Assembly (NCBI GenBank): GCA_026184295.1
Contig: JAHCJK010000020.1
Coordinates: 1-50,429, forward strand
From: Planctomycetota bacterium
GTDB taxonomy: Bacteria; Planctomycetota; SZUA-567; H5-PLA8
Direction of reading: 5' to 3'
Length of the DNA stretch: 50,429 nucleotides
The first letter of the stretch is position 1; every line of letters starts with the position of its first letter. Below the pieces are notes generated by a model. It had not been told where the DNA came from. It was given only the letters and a program-made list of their open reading frames with translations, and did not search any database. Shown piece after piece: positions 41,945 to 50,429 of this stretch. Made by a program: the position numbers and the translations under genes.

Positions 41945-44749
41945 ATGCATACGGAACGCTTTGCGCTGCTCTGCGTGCTTCTGCTGGCCGCCGCGGGCCT
42001 CGCGCAGGCCGAAGAGACCCGCTGCCCGGCCTCGCGCGATGTCTGGATCTCCGCCGCCAACCGGCAGGAATCCGACACCAACGGCGGCAAGGCCCCGCGC
42101 ATCAAGCTCAAGGTCTGGCAGGAGTACGGCCTGATCGATTTCGATGTCTCGGCCTTGAAGGGCAAGAAGATCGCATCCGCGGCCCTGCACGTCAAAGCCG
42201 AAGGCGGCGGCGTGCACGGCGGCAAGCGCGGCACCGACCTGCGCTGGTTCAGCGTCTCCACCGTGAGCGGCGACTGGGTGGAAGGCGACGGCACGCAGTA
42301 CAGCGTGGACGACAAGGGCAAGGGCGCGACCTTTAACGAGGCCAGCTACAAGACCCGCCCCTGGGCCTTCAAGGGCTCCAAGAACTGGGACGTGATCCTG
42401 GGCAACGGCAACACCCTGCGCGACGACGTGGACGGCGGCGACCCTCAGGGCGGCTGGTTCACCCTCCCGATCAAGAAGGAACTCGTCCAGGCGCTCGTCG
42501 CCAAGGCCAGCCACGGCCTGATGATCATGGACGGTTCGACGGGCGTGGACCGCAACTGCTACATCGCCGCGAAGGAGAGCGGCAACGGCGCTCCGTATCT
42601 GACCGTGACGCTGGAAGGCGACGACGCGCAGGCTCCCGCCGCGCCCGCGAGCCTGAAGCTGGAACCCGCGCCCAACGACGCCGGCATGACCGAAGGCGCC
42701 GCGCGCCTGACCTTTAAGGTTCCGCAGGACGCCTTCGCCTACCAGATCAAGGTCAACGGGACCGAACTGCCCCGCTGGCAGGTGCCGTTCGCGGGCAAGG
42801 CCGGCGAAGAACAGTCCATCGTCCTCGAATTCCTGGCCCCCGGCAGCGACCTGACCGTCGAACTCGCCGCCGTGGATACGGCCGGCAACGTCTCGCCCGC
42901 GGCAAGCGTGAAGGGCAAGGCGAGCCCGGCGATCACCGTGCCGCGCCTGCCCGCCAGCGCCTGGCAGCCCAAGGGCGGCAGCGCCCCGGTGGCCGGCGAC
43001 AAGCTGAAGGTGTGGGCCTACCCCGAAATCTGCAAGCTCGACCCGCTCACCGGCGCGATCGTCCTCGAGAAGGACATGGACGGCGCCGCGAGCAAGAACG
43101 CGGTCTGGGACGCGGGCAGTTCGACGGTGCGCGTGGCCGCCGCGCGCGGCGACATCGGCGGCTTCCAACTCGCCCTGGAACGCCTGGGCGGCAACCTGGA
43201 CGACGTGACCGTGGAAGTCGCCGCGCCCGAGGGCGTGCAGGTGAAGCTCTGGCGCAACTGGTTCGTGAAGATCGGCAACGCCTGGCAGGCCGAGTACGCG
43301 ATTCCGGTGAAGGCGGGCGAAGCGCTCGCGATTCCCGCGGCCGACAACCAGATTCCCGAGCAGAAGTGCGCGGCGATCGCGGTGGACCTGATCGTGCCCG
43401 AAGGCGCCAAGCCCGGCGACCTGACCGGCAGCGTGACGGTCAAGGCCGGCGGCGCGTCGGTGAAGCTGAACCTCCAGATGAAGATTTACGAGACCGTGAT
43501 CCCGAAGGAGATTCACTTCAACCCGGAGATGAACTGCTACAACGGCCCCGGGCAGGCGGGCAGCCCCTACTGGTTCGACGCCTTCCGCATCGCGCATTAC
43601 CACCGCTCGACGATCAACCGCGTCCCGTACTCGCAGAGCGGCAACATCCACGGCGACTACGTCCCGGCCGTGGGGCCCGACGGCAAGGTCACCGACTGGT
43701 CGAACTTCGACAAGAACATCGGCCCGCTGCTGGATGGCTCCGCGTTCAAGGACAACCCGCGCGCCGGCGTGCCCGTCGCGACCCTGTACCTCCCGCAGAA
43801 CGAGAACTGGCCGGTCTCGATGCACGCGCACTACAACCCCGGCGCGCCCACCAGCGGCGACAACTGGAAGGCCAAGCACGACGTCTTCGCCAAGGCCCCG
43901 GAAGATTCCTTCAGCAAGGCCTACCAGGACGCCTGGACCGCCAACATCGCCGATTTCGTGAAGCACTTCGAAGAGAAAGGCTGGACGAAGACCCACGCCG
44001 AACTGTACCTCAACAACAAGTACAACTTCGGCAAGGAAAAGATGGGCGGGACCGCCTGGACGATGGACGAACCCTTCGAGTACCTCGATTGGCGCGCGCT
44101 CATCTTCTACAGCAAGCTTTTCCACGCCGGCACCAAGGACGCCAAGGGCGCCAGCTTTTACTTCCGCGGCGACATCAGCCGCCCGATGTGGCAGGGAAGC
44201 TGCATGGACGGCCTGATGGAGATCATGTACGTCGGCGGCGGCGGCTTCGACATGGCGCGCCTGATCAAGGCGCAGAAGGAAAAGATGCCGACGGTGCTGT
44301 ACGCCTACGGCGGCTGCAACGACAACAACCGCCCGAACCACGAGACCACCGCGTGGTGCCTCAAGTCGTACGTCTACGAACACGACGGCGTGCTGCCCTG
44401 GCAGAGCATCGGCGGGGACGACGCGTTCGTCCGCGGCGACAATGGCGGCGGTAACGGCAACGCGCTGATCGTGGACGGCAGCAAGCGCTTCGGCGTCAAC
44501 GCGATCGCCTCGTTCCGCGTGCACGCCTTCCGCGTCGGCGCGCAGAACTGCGAACTGCTCCGCCTGGTGCTGCTGAAGAACAAGTGGAGCCGCATGCACG
44601 CGGGCGCGCTGGTGGAACAGTTCGTGCCGCTGGGCTCGGAGTACATCCAGAAGTTCACCGACGACGCGGCCGCCACGACCTTCGGCGCGATGAACGGCAA
44701 CCGCTTCGTGGAACTGAAGGAAAGCCTGCTGACGCTGCTGGCCAGATAG
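41945..44749 (+). CDS. Large secreted protein: DNRLRE/CBM96-like, Ig-like and GH123/DUF4091-like parts (paralog 1)
   Basis: A 934-residue protein with a signal peptide (residues 1-22). Residues 25-225 resemble a DNRLRE/CBM96-type beta-sandwich (YGLIDFDVSALKGKKIASAA, WDVILGNG). An Ig/FN3-like segment follows (about 235-330). The C-terminal half (about 500-880) looks like a GH123/DUF4091-type TIM barrel: HFNPEMNCYNGPG, ITDW-like VTDWSNFDKNIGPLLDGSAF, GVPVATLYLPQNENWPV and TMDEPFEYLDW. Here Asp708-Glu709 could be the catalytic pair, as in GH123 beta-N-acetylgalactosaminidases. The sequence fits a polysaccharide-active enzyme outside the cell; the substrate is unknown. AAAGGAA lies four bases before the start. 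Confidence 0.75.
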   Translation: MHTERFALLCVLLLAAAGLAQAEETRCPASRDVWISAANRQESDTNGGKAPRIKLKVWQEYGLIDFDVSALKGKKIASAALHVKAEGGGVHGGKRGTDLRWFSVSTVSGDWVEGDGTQYSVDDKGKGATFNEASYKTRPWAFKGSKNWDVILGNGNTLRDDVDGGDPQGGWFTLPIKKELVQALVAKASHGLMIMDGSTGVDRNCYIAAKESGNGAPYLTVTLEGDDAQAPAAPASLKLEPAPNDAGMTEGAARLTFKVPQDAFAYQIKVNGTELPRWQVPFAGKAGEEQSIVLEFLAPGSDLTVELAAVDTAGNVSPAASVKGKASPAITVPRLPASAWQPKGGSAPVAGDKLKVWAYPEICKLDPLTGAIVLEKDMDGAASKNAVWDAGSSTVRVAAARGDIGGFQLALERLGGNLDDVTVEVAAPEGVQVKLWRNWFVKIGNAWQAEYAIPVKAGEALAIPAADNQIPEQKCAAIAVDLIVPEGAKPGDLTGSVTVKAGGASVKLNLQMKIYETVIPKEIHFNPEMNCYNGPGQAGSPYWFDAFRIAHYHRSTINRVPYSQSGNIHGDYVPAVGPDGKVTDWSNFDKNIGPLLDGSAFKDNPRAGVPVATLYLPQNENWPVSMHAHYNPGAPTSGDNWKAKHDVFAKAPEDSFSKAYQDAWTANIADFVKHFEEKGWTKTHAELYLNNKYNFGKEKMGGTAWTMDEPFEYLDWRALIFYSKLFHAGTKDAKGASFYFRGDISRPMWQGSCMDGLMEIMYVGGGGFDMARLIKAQKEKMPTVLYAYGGCNDNNRPNHETTAWCLKSYVYEHDGVLPWQSIGGDDAFVRGDNGGGNGNALIVDGSKRFGVNAIASFRVHAFRVGAQNCELLRLVLLKNKWSRMHAGALVEQFVPLGSEYIQKFTDDAAATTFGAMNGNRFVELKESLLTLLAR

Positions 44750-44763
44750 CCCGAACGTCGTAC

Positions 44764-44794
44764 AAGAAAGCGAGCGCGTGGCGCTCGCTTTCTT
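44764..44794 (+). terminator. Terminator between the two secreted giants
   Basis: AAGAAAGCGAGCGC-GTG-GCGCTCGCTTTCTT is a perfect 14-bp stem with a 3-base loop, followed by TGTGTCC. It lies 14 bases after the first paralog's stop. Confidence 0.85.
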
Positions 44795-44857
44795 TGTGTC
44801 CTTACGAAGGACTGTAATGTTTAGACATCAAAACAGACCCATCGAGGAGACTGCCTG

Positions 44858-47734
44858 ATGCCCCTGGGACTTCGCGCGCTTTGCCTGCTGGCCCTGGTCT
44901 GCCTGCCCGCGTTCGCGGCCGAGACCGTCAAATGCCCCGCCACCGCGGACGTGTGGATGTCGTCCACCGGCAAGGAATGCGACGCCAACATGGGCAAGGC
45001 GCCCAAGCTGAAACTGAAGGGGTACCAGGAGTACGCGCTGATCGACTTCGACGTCTCGGCCTTGAAGGGCAAGAAGATCGCGAAGGCCCGCCTCTGCTTT
45101 GCGTATGCCGACGGCCGCAAGAACGCGCCGGAGGCTCGCGGGACCGACCTGCGCTGGTTCACGGTCTCGACGGTCGCCAGCGCCTGGAAGGAAGGCGACG
45201 GCACCAACTATACGCTCGATTACGACGGCGCGGGCGCGTGCTTCAACTACGCCTCGTTCGACAAGCGCGAATGGGCCTACCCGGGTTCGAAAAGCTGGGA
45301 CGTGATCCTGGGCAACGGCAAGACCCTGCGCCAGGACATCGACGGCGGCGACCCCAAGGACGGCCGGTTCAGCGTGCCCATCGACGTGAAGATGGTCCAG
45401 GCGATGGTCTCGGGCGCCTCGCACGGCCTGCTGCTGATGGACGGCAGCGTCTTCACCAGCACCAACGCGTTCATCCATTCACGCGAGGCCGGCGACGAGA
45501 AGGCCCCCTACCTTTCCGTGGACCTGGACGGCGAGGCCAAGGACGCCCCGCCCGCGCCCGCGAACGTGAAGCTGGAACCCGCGCCGCTCGACGCCAGCGT
45601 CTCCGCCGGGGCCGCGGCGGTCTCGCTCACCGTGCCGGACCGCGCCTTCTCCTACGACGTGAAGATCGACGGCAAGCCCGCGCCGCGCTGGCAGATTCCG
45701 CTCGCCGGCGCGCCGGGCACGACGCAGCGCTTCGTGATCGAGGGCCTGAAACCCGGCGCCGGCGCGAACCTGGAACTCACGGTCGTGGACGCCGCGGGCA
45801 ACCGCGCCGAACCCGTCAAGGCCTCCGGACAGGCGAGCCCCGCGATCGTGGTCCCGAAGCTCCCGCGCGCCGCCTGGCATCCGCGCGGCGCCGACGCCCC
45901 CGCGCTGGCCGGCAAGCTGAAGGTCTGGGTCTTCCCCGAACTCTGCAAGCTCGACACGCAAAGCGGCGAGATTCAGCTCCAGAAGCGCGCCGAGGCGTTC
46001 GAGCGCCGCAACCCGGTCTGGGACGCGGACGGCAAGACCGTGCGCCTGGCCGTCACGCGCGGCGAGATCGCCTCGGTGCAGATTGCGCTCGTCGCGCCCG
46101 AAGGCTCGGCGAAGGGCATCAAGGTCGCCGCCGAGGGCCTGGAGGAGATCAAGCCGCGCCTCTTCCGCACCTGGTTCGTGCCGATGGAGGGGAAGTACTA
46201 CGCCGACTACGCGATCCCGATGAAGGACGGCGAGGCGCTCGCGATTCCCGCCGAAGACAACAAGATTCCGAACCAGAAGGCGGCGGTGGCGGTGCTGGAC
46301 CTGATCGTCCCCGAGGACGCGAAGCCGGGCGAACGCGCCGCGACGCTGAAGGTCAGCGCCGAGGGCCTCGGCGAGGTCGCGCTGACCCTGAAGCTGGACG
46401 TCTTCGGGACCGTGATCCCCAAGGAGACGAACTTCATCCCCGAGCTGAACTGCTACCGAGGGCCGCTGGGCGACGCGGGCACGCCCGAGTTCTTCGACGC
46501 GTTCCGCGTCGCGCACTACTACCGCTGCACGATCGACCGCGTGCCGCACCACCACAACGGCAACACCGACGACGACTGGATTCCACACACCGCCGCCGAC
46601 GGGCGCATCACCGACTGGAGCACCTTCGACAAGAACCTGGGCCCGCTGCTGGACGGCTCCGCGTTCAAGGACAACCCGCGCGCCGGCGTGCCGGTTCCGG
46701 TGCTGTACCTGCCCTTCAACGAGTCCTGGCCGCTGCCGATCAAGGAGCACTACCGGCCGGGCGAGAACGTGCCGCTTTCGGGCGCGAACTGGCGCGCGCT
46801 GCACGACCTCTACGCCAAGCCGCCCGCCGAAGCGTTCAGCAAGGAATACCAGGAGGCTTTCGTCAGCGCCGTGCGCGCGTTCGTGCGCCACTTCGAGGAC
46901 AAGGGCTGGACCCGGACGCTCTGCGAAGGCTTCCACAACAACAAGCTCCAGTACGGCAGCGTCCCGGAACTCGACGCCGACGGCAAGCCGGTGCTCGACA
47001 AGGACGGCAAGCCCAAGCGCATCCCCGGCATGACCGGCACGGCCTGGACGCTGGACGAACCGCAGACGTGGCTCGACTGGCAGGCGCTGCTCTTCTACGG
47101 CAAGCTCTTCAAGGAAGGCCTGAACGAGGCGAAGACGGTCCAGTTCGCCTTCCGCGCGGATGTCAGCCGCCCGATGTGGCAGGGCAGCAGTTGCGACGGC
47201 TACATGGACGTCGTGGTCGCCAGCGGCGTGCAGTACGGCATGCTGCCCCTGATGAAGGACATGAAGGCCCGCGGCGCGCGCCACCTGTACGACTACGGGG
47301 CCTGCGGCGCGCAGAACCGCAGCAACGCGCTCTCCGCCGCCTGGTGCGTCAAGGCCTACATTCACGAATGCGACGGCGTGCTGCCCTGGCAGAGCATCGG
47401 GGGCGACGAGGCCTTCGACAAGGGCGACGAGGCCGGCAACGGCAACATGCTGGTGGTGGACGGGCGCAAGCGCTTCGGGATCAACGCGGTCGGTTCCCTG
47501 CGGCTCGCGGCCTTCCGCAACGGCGCGCAGATCTGCGAACTCCTGCGCCTGCTGGAAAAGAAGAACGGCTGGAACCGCACGCACAGCGGCGTGCTGGTCT
47601 CGCAGCTCATCCCGCTCAGCAGCCAGTTCAAACAGGCCTTCGAAGACGAGGCCGCGGCGCTGAAGTTCGACGACCTCGCGCCGGAAGACTTCGTGCCGCT
47701 GAAGGAAGGGCTTTTGAAGCTGCTCGCCGAGTAA
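44858..47734 (+). CDS. Large secreted protein, paralog 2 of the 41945-44749 product
   Basis: A 958-residue protein with the same build as its upstream neighbour: signal peptide (1-20), DNRLRE/CBM96-like domain (YALIDFDVSALKGKKIAKAR), Ig-like segment and GH123/DUF4091-like barrel. It shares long matches such as LLDGSAFKDNPRAGVPV and GVLPWQSIGGDEAF, and has the acidic pair Asp733-Glu734 in TLDEPQTWLDW. It has an insertion of about 20 residues before that motif (ELDADGKPVLDKDGKPKRIP), with an Asp-Gly-Lys repeat. The start has GAGGAG eight bases upstream. Tandem duplication followed by divergence suggests related but different substrates. A terminator between the genes argues for separate transcripts. 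Confidence 0.75.
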   Translation: MPLGLRALCLLALVCLPAFAAETVKCPATADVWMSSTGKECDANMGKAPKLKLKGYQEYALIDFDVSALKGKKIAKARLCFAYADGRKNAPEARGTDLRWFTVSTVASAWKEGDGTNYTLDYDGAGACFNYASFDKREWAYPGSKSWDVILGNGKTLRQDIDGGDPKDGRFSVPIDVKMVQAMVSGASHGLLLMDGSVFTSTNAFIHSREAGDEKAPYLSVDLDGEAKDAPPAPANVKLEPAPLDASVSAGAAAVSLTVPDRAFSYDVKIDGKPAPRWQIPLAGAPGTTQRFVIEGLKPGAGANLELTVVDAAGNRAEPVKASGQASPAIVVPKLPRAAWHPRGADAPALAGKLKVWVFPELCKLDTQSGEIQLQKRAEAFERRNPVWDADGKTVRLAVTRGEIASVQIALVAPEGSAKGIKVAAEGLEEIKPRLFRTWFVPMEGKYYADYAIPMKDGEALAIPAEDNKIPNQKAAVAVLDLIVPEDAKPGERAATLKVSAEGLGEVALTLKLDVFGTVIPKETNFIPELNCYRGPLGDAGTPEFFDAFRVAHYYRCTIDRVPHHHNGNTDDDWIPHTAADGRITDWSTFDKNLGPLLDGSAFKDNPRAGVPVPVLYLPFNESWPLPIKEHYRPGENVPLSGANWRALHDLYAKPPAEAFSKEYQEAFVSAVRAFVRHFEDKGWTRTLCEGFHNNKLQYGSVPELDADGKPVLDKDGKPKRIPGMTGTAWTLDEPQTWLDWQALLFYGKLFKEGLNEAKTVQFAFRADVSRPMWQGSSCDGYMDVVVASGVQYGMLPLMKDMKARGARHLYDYGACGAQNRSNALSAAWCVKAYIHECDGVLPWQSIGGDEAFDKGDEAGNGNMLVVDGRKRFGINAVGSLRLAAFRNGAQICELLRLLEKKNGWNRTHSGVLVSQLIPLSSQFKQAFEDEAAALKFDDLAPEDFVPLKEGLLKLLAE

Positions 47735-47744
47735 CCCGGGCGCG

Positions 47745-48533
47745 TCAGGCCTTCTTCGCCGCGACTTCGACGAGCGCGCGGAAGAGGGCCTGCTGCGGCG
47801 CGTCGTCCACCATGCGCTCGGGGTGCCACTGCACGCCCAGCACGAAGCGGCCGGCCTGTTCGAACGCCGAACCCGCGGCGGGCTCGATGCATTCAGGGAT
47901 TCCGTCCGGCGCCCAGGCGCTTACGCGCAACCCGTCGCCGGGGGCCCCGGGCTTGATCGCCTGATGATGGTAGGAATTGCTCTCCAGCACGCCGTCCGTC
48001 GCGCCCGTCACTTTTGCGAGCAGGCTCCCCCGCTCCACCTTGAGCGTGTGCCGGTAGCCGTCCACGTGGGAAGGCGTGCGTTCGGCGGCGGCATGCGGGA
48101 GCGGCTTGCCCTCGGGGGCCTGCCATTCGGTGCGGATATCCTGGATCAGCGCGCCGTTGAGCGTGATCGCGATGAGCTGGCAGCCGCCGCAGACGCCCAG
48201 CACCGGCAGGGTCGTCATCTTGAGCACGCGGCGCGCGAAGGCGCAGTCGAAGCGGTCGCGGCGCTCGTCCATCAGTTCCTCGGCCTTCTGCATCCGGCCG
48301 CCGTAGTGATACGGCAGGTAGTCCGGCCCGCCGACGAAGCAGATGCCGTCCAGTCCTTCCAGCAGCGCCGCGCCCAGCGTGACGTCTTCCAGCGGCGGCA
48401 GCAGGATCGGGAGCCCGCCGGCGCGGCTGACCGCGTCGAGGTAGGCGAGCCCGATGGACGCGGAACCGAGCGGCGGCTTGTTCGCGCCCAGCACCGAAAG
48501 ATTTAGACCGATGCGCGGCAGGCGTGCGGGCAT
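47745..48533 (-). CDS. Class I glutamine-amidotransferase-like hydrolase (gamma-glutamyl-GABA hydrolase type)
   Basis: A 262-residue protein of peptidase family C26, the PuuD-like group that hydrolyses gamma-glutamyl amides. The nucleophile is Cys115 in LGVCGGCQLIAI, and the catalytic His and Glu are in GVQWHPER. The N-terminal segment PRIGLNLSVLGANKPPLGSA and the FVGGPDYLPYHYGG loop fit the family. GGAG lies about 11 bases upstream of the ATG. It converges on the secreted protein gene after ten bases. No polyamine genes are near, so the true substrate is open. Confidence 0.87.
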   Translation of the reverse strand: MPARLPRIGLNLSVLGANKPPLGSASIGLAYLDAVSRAGGLPILLPPLEDVTLGAALLEGLDGICFVGGPDYLPYHYGGRMQKAEELMDERRDRFDCAFARRVLKMTTLPVLGVCGGCQLIAITLNGALIQDIRTEWQAPEGKPLPHAAAERTPSHVDGYRHTLKVERGSLLAKVTGATDGVLESNSYHHQAIKPGAPGDGLRVSAWAPDGIPECIEPAAGSAFEQAGRFVLGVQWHPERMVDDAPQQALFRALVEVAAKKA

Positions 48534-48585
48534 GTTCGGGCGTGCTCCGGAGAGTGCGTGGCCGCGGCGCGCGGCCGCGCGCGCG

Positions 48586-49152
48586 TTACAGTTCGTGCTT
48601 GTGGTAGAAGTGCGCGAAGACTTCGTCGCGCGAGGCGTGGTCGGTGACGAAGACGCCGCGGATCGCGCTGGTAACCATCACCGCGCCGGGCTTCTGGACG
48701 CCGCGCATCGTCATGCACGAATGCGTGGCCTCGATCAGCACCGCGACGCCGCGCGCGTCGAGGCGCTCCATCAGCAGGTCGGCGACCTGGCTGGTCAGGC
48801 GTTCCTGCACCTGCAGGCGGCGGGCGAATTCTTCCACCACGCGCGCGAGTTTGCTCAGGCCCACGATGCGCCCGTTGGGCAGGTAGGCCACGTGCGCCTT
48901 GCCGAAGAACGGCAGCATGTGGTGTTCGCACATCGAATAGAACGGGATTTCTTTCAGCACCACGAGTTCGGTATGGCTCTCGTCGAAGGTGACCGCAAGG
49001 TGCCGGCCGGGGTCGAGTTTCAGGCCTTGCAGCACTTCCTCGTACATGCGGGCGATGCGCGAGGGCGTGTCTTTCAGCCCGTCACGATCGGGATTTTCGC
49101 CCACGGCGGCCAGGATTTCGCGAACGGCGGCTTCGATGCGTGCGTGGTCCAA
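48586..49152 (-). CDS. folE: GTP cyclohydrolase I
   Basis: It converts GTP to 7,8-dihydroneopterin triphosphate, the entry to folate and, via QueD, to queuosine. The protein is 188 residues, the normal length for the family. Zinc ligands are Cys75, His78 ([10 protein letters not shown]) and Cys146 (THSCMTMRG). The active-site stretch [20 protein letters not shown] is present. The start is a TTG at 49152, supported by GGAGG nine bases upstream and by the family-typical first residues [13 protein letters not shown]; no ATG is available in frame nearby. Confidence 0.96.
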   Translation of the reverse strand: MDHARIEAAVREILAAVGENPDRDGLKDTPSRIARMYEEVLQGLKLDPGRHLAVTFDESHTELVVLKEIPFYSMCEHHMLPFFGKAHVAYLPNGRIVGLSKLARVVEEFARRLQVQERLTSQVADLLMERLDARGVAVLIEATHSCMTMRGVQKPGAVMVTSAIRGVFVTDHASRDEVFAHFYHKHEL

Positions 49153-49182
49153 TGAATGCGTCCTCCGATGAAGCTATAATAG

Positions 49183-49686
49183 TTACACATACCCAACGTA
49201 TTTCAAACACCACCAAAAAAGAAAGCAGACCGATAGAACTGACATTGCAATACAAGCGAGACGAGCCGCATGAAACCCAGATGGACTCCTGCTTCGGCGA
49301 ACATGGCCCGCAATGGTATCGAGGAACCAAAGATCTAGAGCGCCCGTCGTTTCGCTACGGTTGAACTGATCGAGTGAACTCAACCCAACACCGGTGAGTG
49401 TGAAAACCACGATAAGAAACTCCCACATGTTTTTCGGAGATGGAGCCCCCTCTTGAGCTGCCCCGCGACCCGTTGAGAGGTAGAGAATCAGAAAGAAACC
49501 AGCCGACAGCCAACACAATATTGCTGTAATGCCAAGTACCCTCAGCGGCTCCCTGGTGTTCTTCACCTGGTCGCTTTCATTCAATTCGATGGTCGAATGG
49601 CAAGTAGGGCAATGCAATTCATGGGACCTAACCACCAGGGCACTCTCGCAGATAGGGCACGAGATTGTTTGGTCGGAGAAGTCCAT
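49183..49686 (-). CDS. Small zinc-ribbon membrane protein, unknown function
   Basis: A 167-residue protein. Residues 10-29 form a zinc ribbon (CPIC and CPTC, 16 residues apart). Three hydrophobic segments follow: about 52-70 (VLGITAILCWLSAGFFLILY), 88-102 (FLIVVFTLTGVGL) and 145-160 (CIAMSVLSVCFLFWW). The base composition is AT-richer than its neighbours. No Shine-Dalgarno is visible at the ATG (49686). I do not recognise the family. It may be a late arrival between folE and mqnE. Confidence 0.55.
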   Translation of the reverse strand: MDFSDQTISCPICESALVVRSHELHCPTCHSTIELNESDQVKNTREPLRVLGITAILCWLSAGFFLILYLSTGRGAAQEGAPSPKNMWEFLIVVFTLTGVGLSSLDQFNRSETTGALDLWFLDTIAGHVRRSRSPSGFHAARLACIAMSVLSVCFLFWWCLKYVGYV

Positions 49687-49728
49687 ACGGATGATTTAGA
49701 TAACCTGCCAAGCCTGCCTATGCCAAGG

Positions 49729-50429
49729 CTAGGCATTCGTGACCTGCCAGTCCAGCACCCCGCCCGGCCCGCGCGCGATGCGGCGGTACAGGTGGTCGCG
49801 CTCGATCGGTTCGCCGCCGGCCTCGCGGATCAGGTTGTGCAGGTCGTCCACCGTCAGGGCCTGCGGCGTCGTCGCGCCGGCCATGTGGTAGATCTTCTCC
49901 TGAATCACCGTCCCGTCGAAGTCGCTCGCGCCGTAGTTCAGCGCCATCTGCGCCACGCCGACGCCCAGCATCACCCAGTAGCTCTTGATGTGCGGGAAGT
50001 TGTCCAGCATCAGGCGCGCCACGGCGTAGGTGCGCAACTCCTGCAGCGCCGACGGGCCGTGCTCGACCTTGAGCATGTTGTTGTCCGGGTGGTACGAGAG
50101 CGGGATGAACGCGAGGAACCCGCCGGTCTCGTCCTGGAGCGCGCGGAGCTGGAGCAGGTGATCGACGCGCTGCGCGACGGTCTCGTAGTGGCCGTGCAGC
50201 ATCGTCGCGTTCGACTTCAACCCCAGGCGATGCGCCGTGCGGTGCAGGTCGAGCCACTCCGCGCTCGTCTCCTTGCCCTTGCAGATGACGTTGCGCAGTT
50301 CGTCGTCGAGAATCTCCGCGCCGCCGCCAGGGAGCGAGTCCAGCCCCGCTTCCTTCAGCGCCGCGAGCGTCTCGCGCGGGGAGAGCTTGGCCAGCCCGGC
50401 CAGGTGATAAATCTCGATGGCCGTGAAGC
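49729..50429 (-). CDS. mqnE: Aminofutalosine synthase MqnE, 3' part (gene runs off the right edge)
   Basis: A radical-SAM enzyme of the futalosine route to menaquinone that joins 3-[(1-carboxyvinyl)oxy]benzoate and adenosine. The frame is open to the window edge, and the visible C-terminal 230 or so residues begin FTAIEIYHLAGLAKLS. They include AGLDSLPGGGAEILDDELRN, AHRLGLKSNATMLHGHYET and LQDETGGFLAFIPLSYHPDN. The SNATMLHGH form points to MqnE rather than MqnC. The radical-SAM CxxxCxxC lies outside the window. It implies that the organism makes menaquinone by the futalosine pathway. Confidence 0.87.
   Translation of the reverse strand, partial: FTAIEIYHLAGLAKLSPRETLAALKEAGLDSLPGGGAEILDDELRNVICKGKETSAEWLDLHRTAHRLGLKSNATMLHGHYETVAQRVDHLLQLRALQDETGGFLAFIPLSYHPDNNMLKVEHGPSALQELRTYAVARLMLDNFPHIKSYWVMLGVGVAQMALNYGASDFDGTVIQEKIYHMAGATTPQALTVDDLHNLIREAGGEPIERDHLYRRIARGPGGVLDWQVTNA

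Noticed and set aside
45479..47584. A 701-codon frame antisense to the second secreted giant
   Set aside because: Same reason: a shadow of strong third-position GC, with no recognisable protein.

Overview
The window is about 50 kb of GC-rich bacterial DNA with dense genes on both strands. The content fits a member of the Planctomycetota or a close relative. It has two long transmembrane Ser/Thr protein kinases, two very large secreted proteins with carbohydrate-binding and glycosidase-like parts, an ECF sigma factor with its anti-sigma partner, a HEAT plus terpene-cyclase-fold secreted protein, several lysine- or glycine-rich secreted low-complexity proteins, and a menaquinone gene of the futalosine pathway (mqnE). 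The lineage is an inference from gene content. No rRNA, tRNA or CRISPR array was seen.

Left part (1-7.0 kb): a patchwork. It holds an AT-rich orphan gene, a secreted papain-like protein, queF, a small membrane protein, a second truncated copy of the rhomboid 3' end joined to a second truncated copy of the queF 3' end, an AT-richer secreted toroid protein and an intact rhomboid protease. The duplicated pieces look like two versions of one locus (queF - variable gene - rhomboid) placed in series.

7.0-15.4 kb: housekeeping and envelope genes. These are a WalJ-like metallohydrolase, a Spy-like protein with collagen-like repeats, a sugar-phosphate isomerase family protein, a Lys/Glu/Ala-rich secreted protein, Cu/Zn superoxide dismutase, a UVR-motif protein, miaB (frameshifted) and an aldo/keto reductase. 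15.4-15.8 kb is non-coding, with a heptamer tandem repeat and a 194-bp foldback element with perfect 37-bp terminal inverted repeats.

15.8-28 kb: signalling and stress. A PDZ protein plus Ser/Thr kinase operon, a lipoprotein, a second Ser/Thr kinase, a SpoIIAA-like protein, an HtrA protease, Hsp20, an ECF sigma/anti-sigma pair and a SirB1-type protein. 28-31 kb: a hairpin-rich spacer, serA and a metallo-beta-lactamase-fold protein.

31.4-38 kb: a phosphate regulon of phoB (two frameshifts), DUF47-pit, phoR, pstB and phoU. 11-bp-periodic, Pho-box-like CTNACAC repeats stand in front of pstB, phoR and DUF47-pit, and a looser two-unit site in front of phoB. PhoR should phosphorylate PhoB, which would act at these sites to control uptake by Pit and the Pst ATPase. 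PhoU and DUF47 would be the modulators.

38-41.6 kb: the classical tig-clpP-clpX protein quality-control cluster. 41.9-47.7 kb: two tandem paralogous secreted giants. 47.7-50.4 kb: a class I glutamine-amidotransferase-like hydrolase, folE, a small zinc-ribbon membrane protein and the 3' part of mqnE running off the right edge.

All three frameshifts (miaB once, phoB twice) shift the frame in the same direction and are repaired by restoring one GC/CG dinucleotide in a GCGC context. That points to either systematic consensus error or a real local mutation bias.
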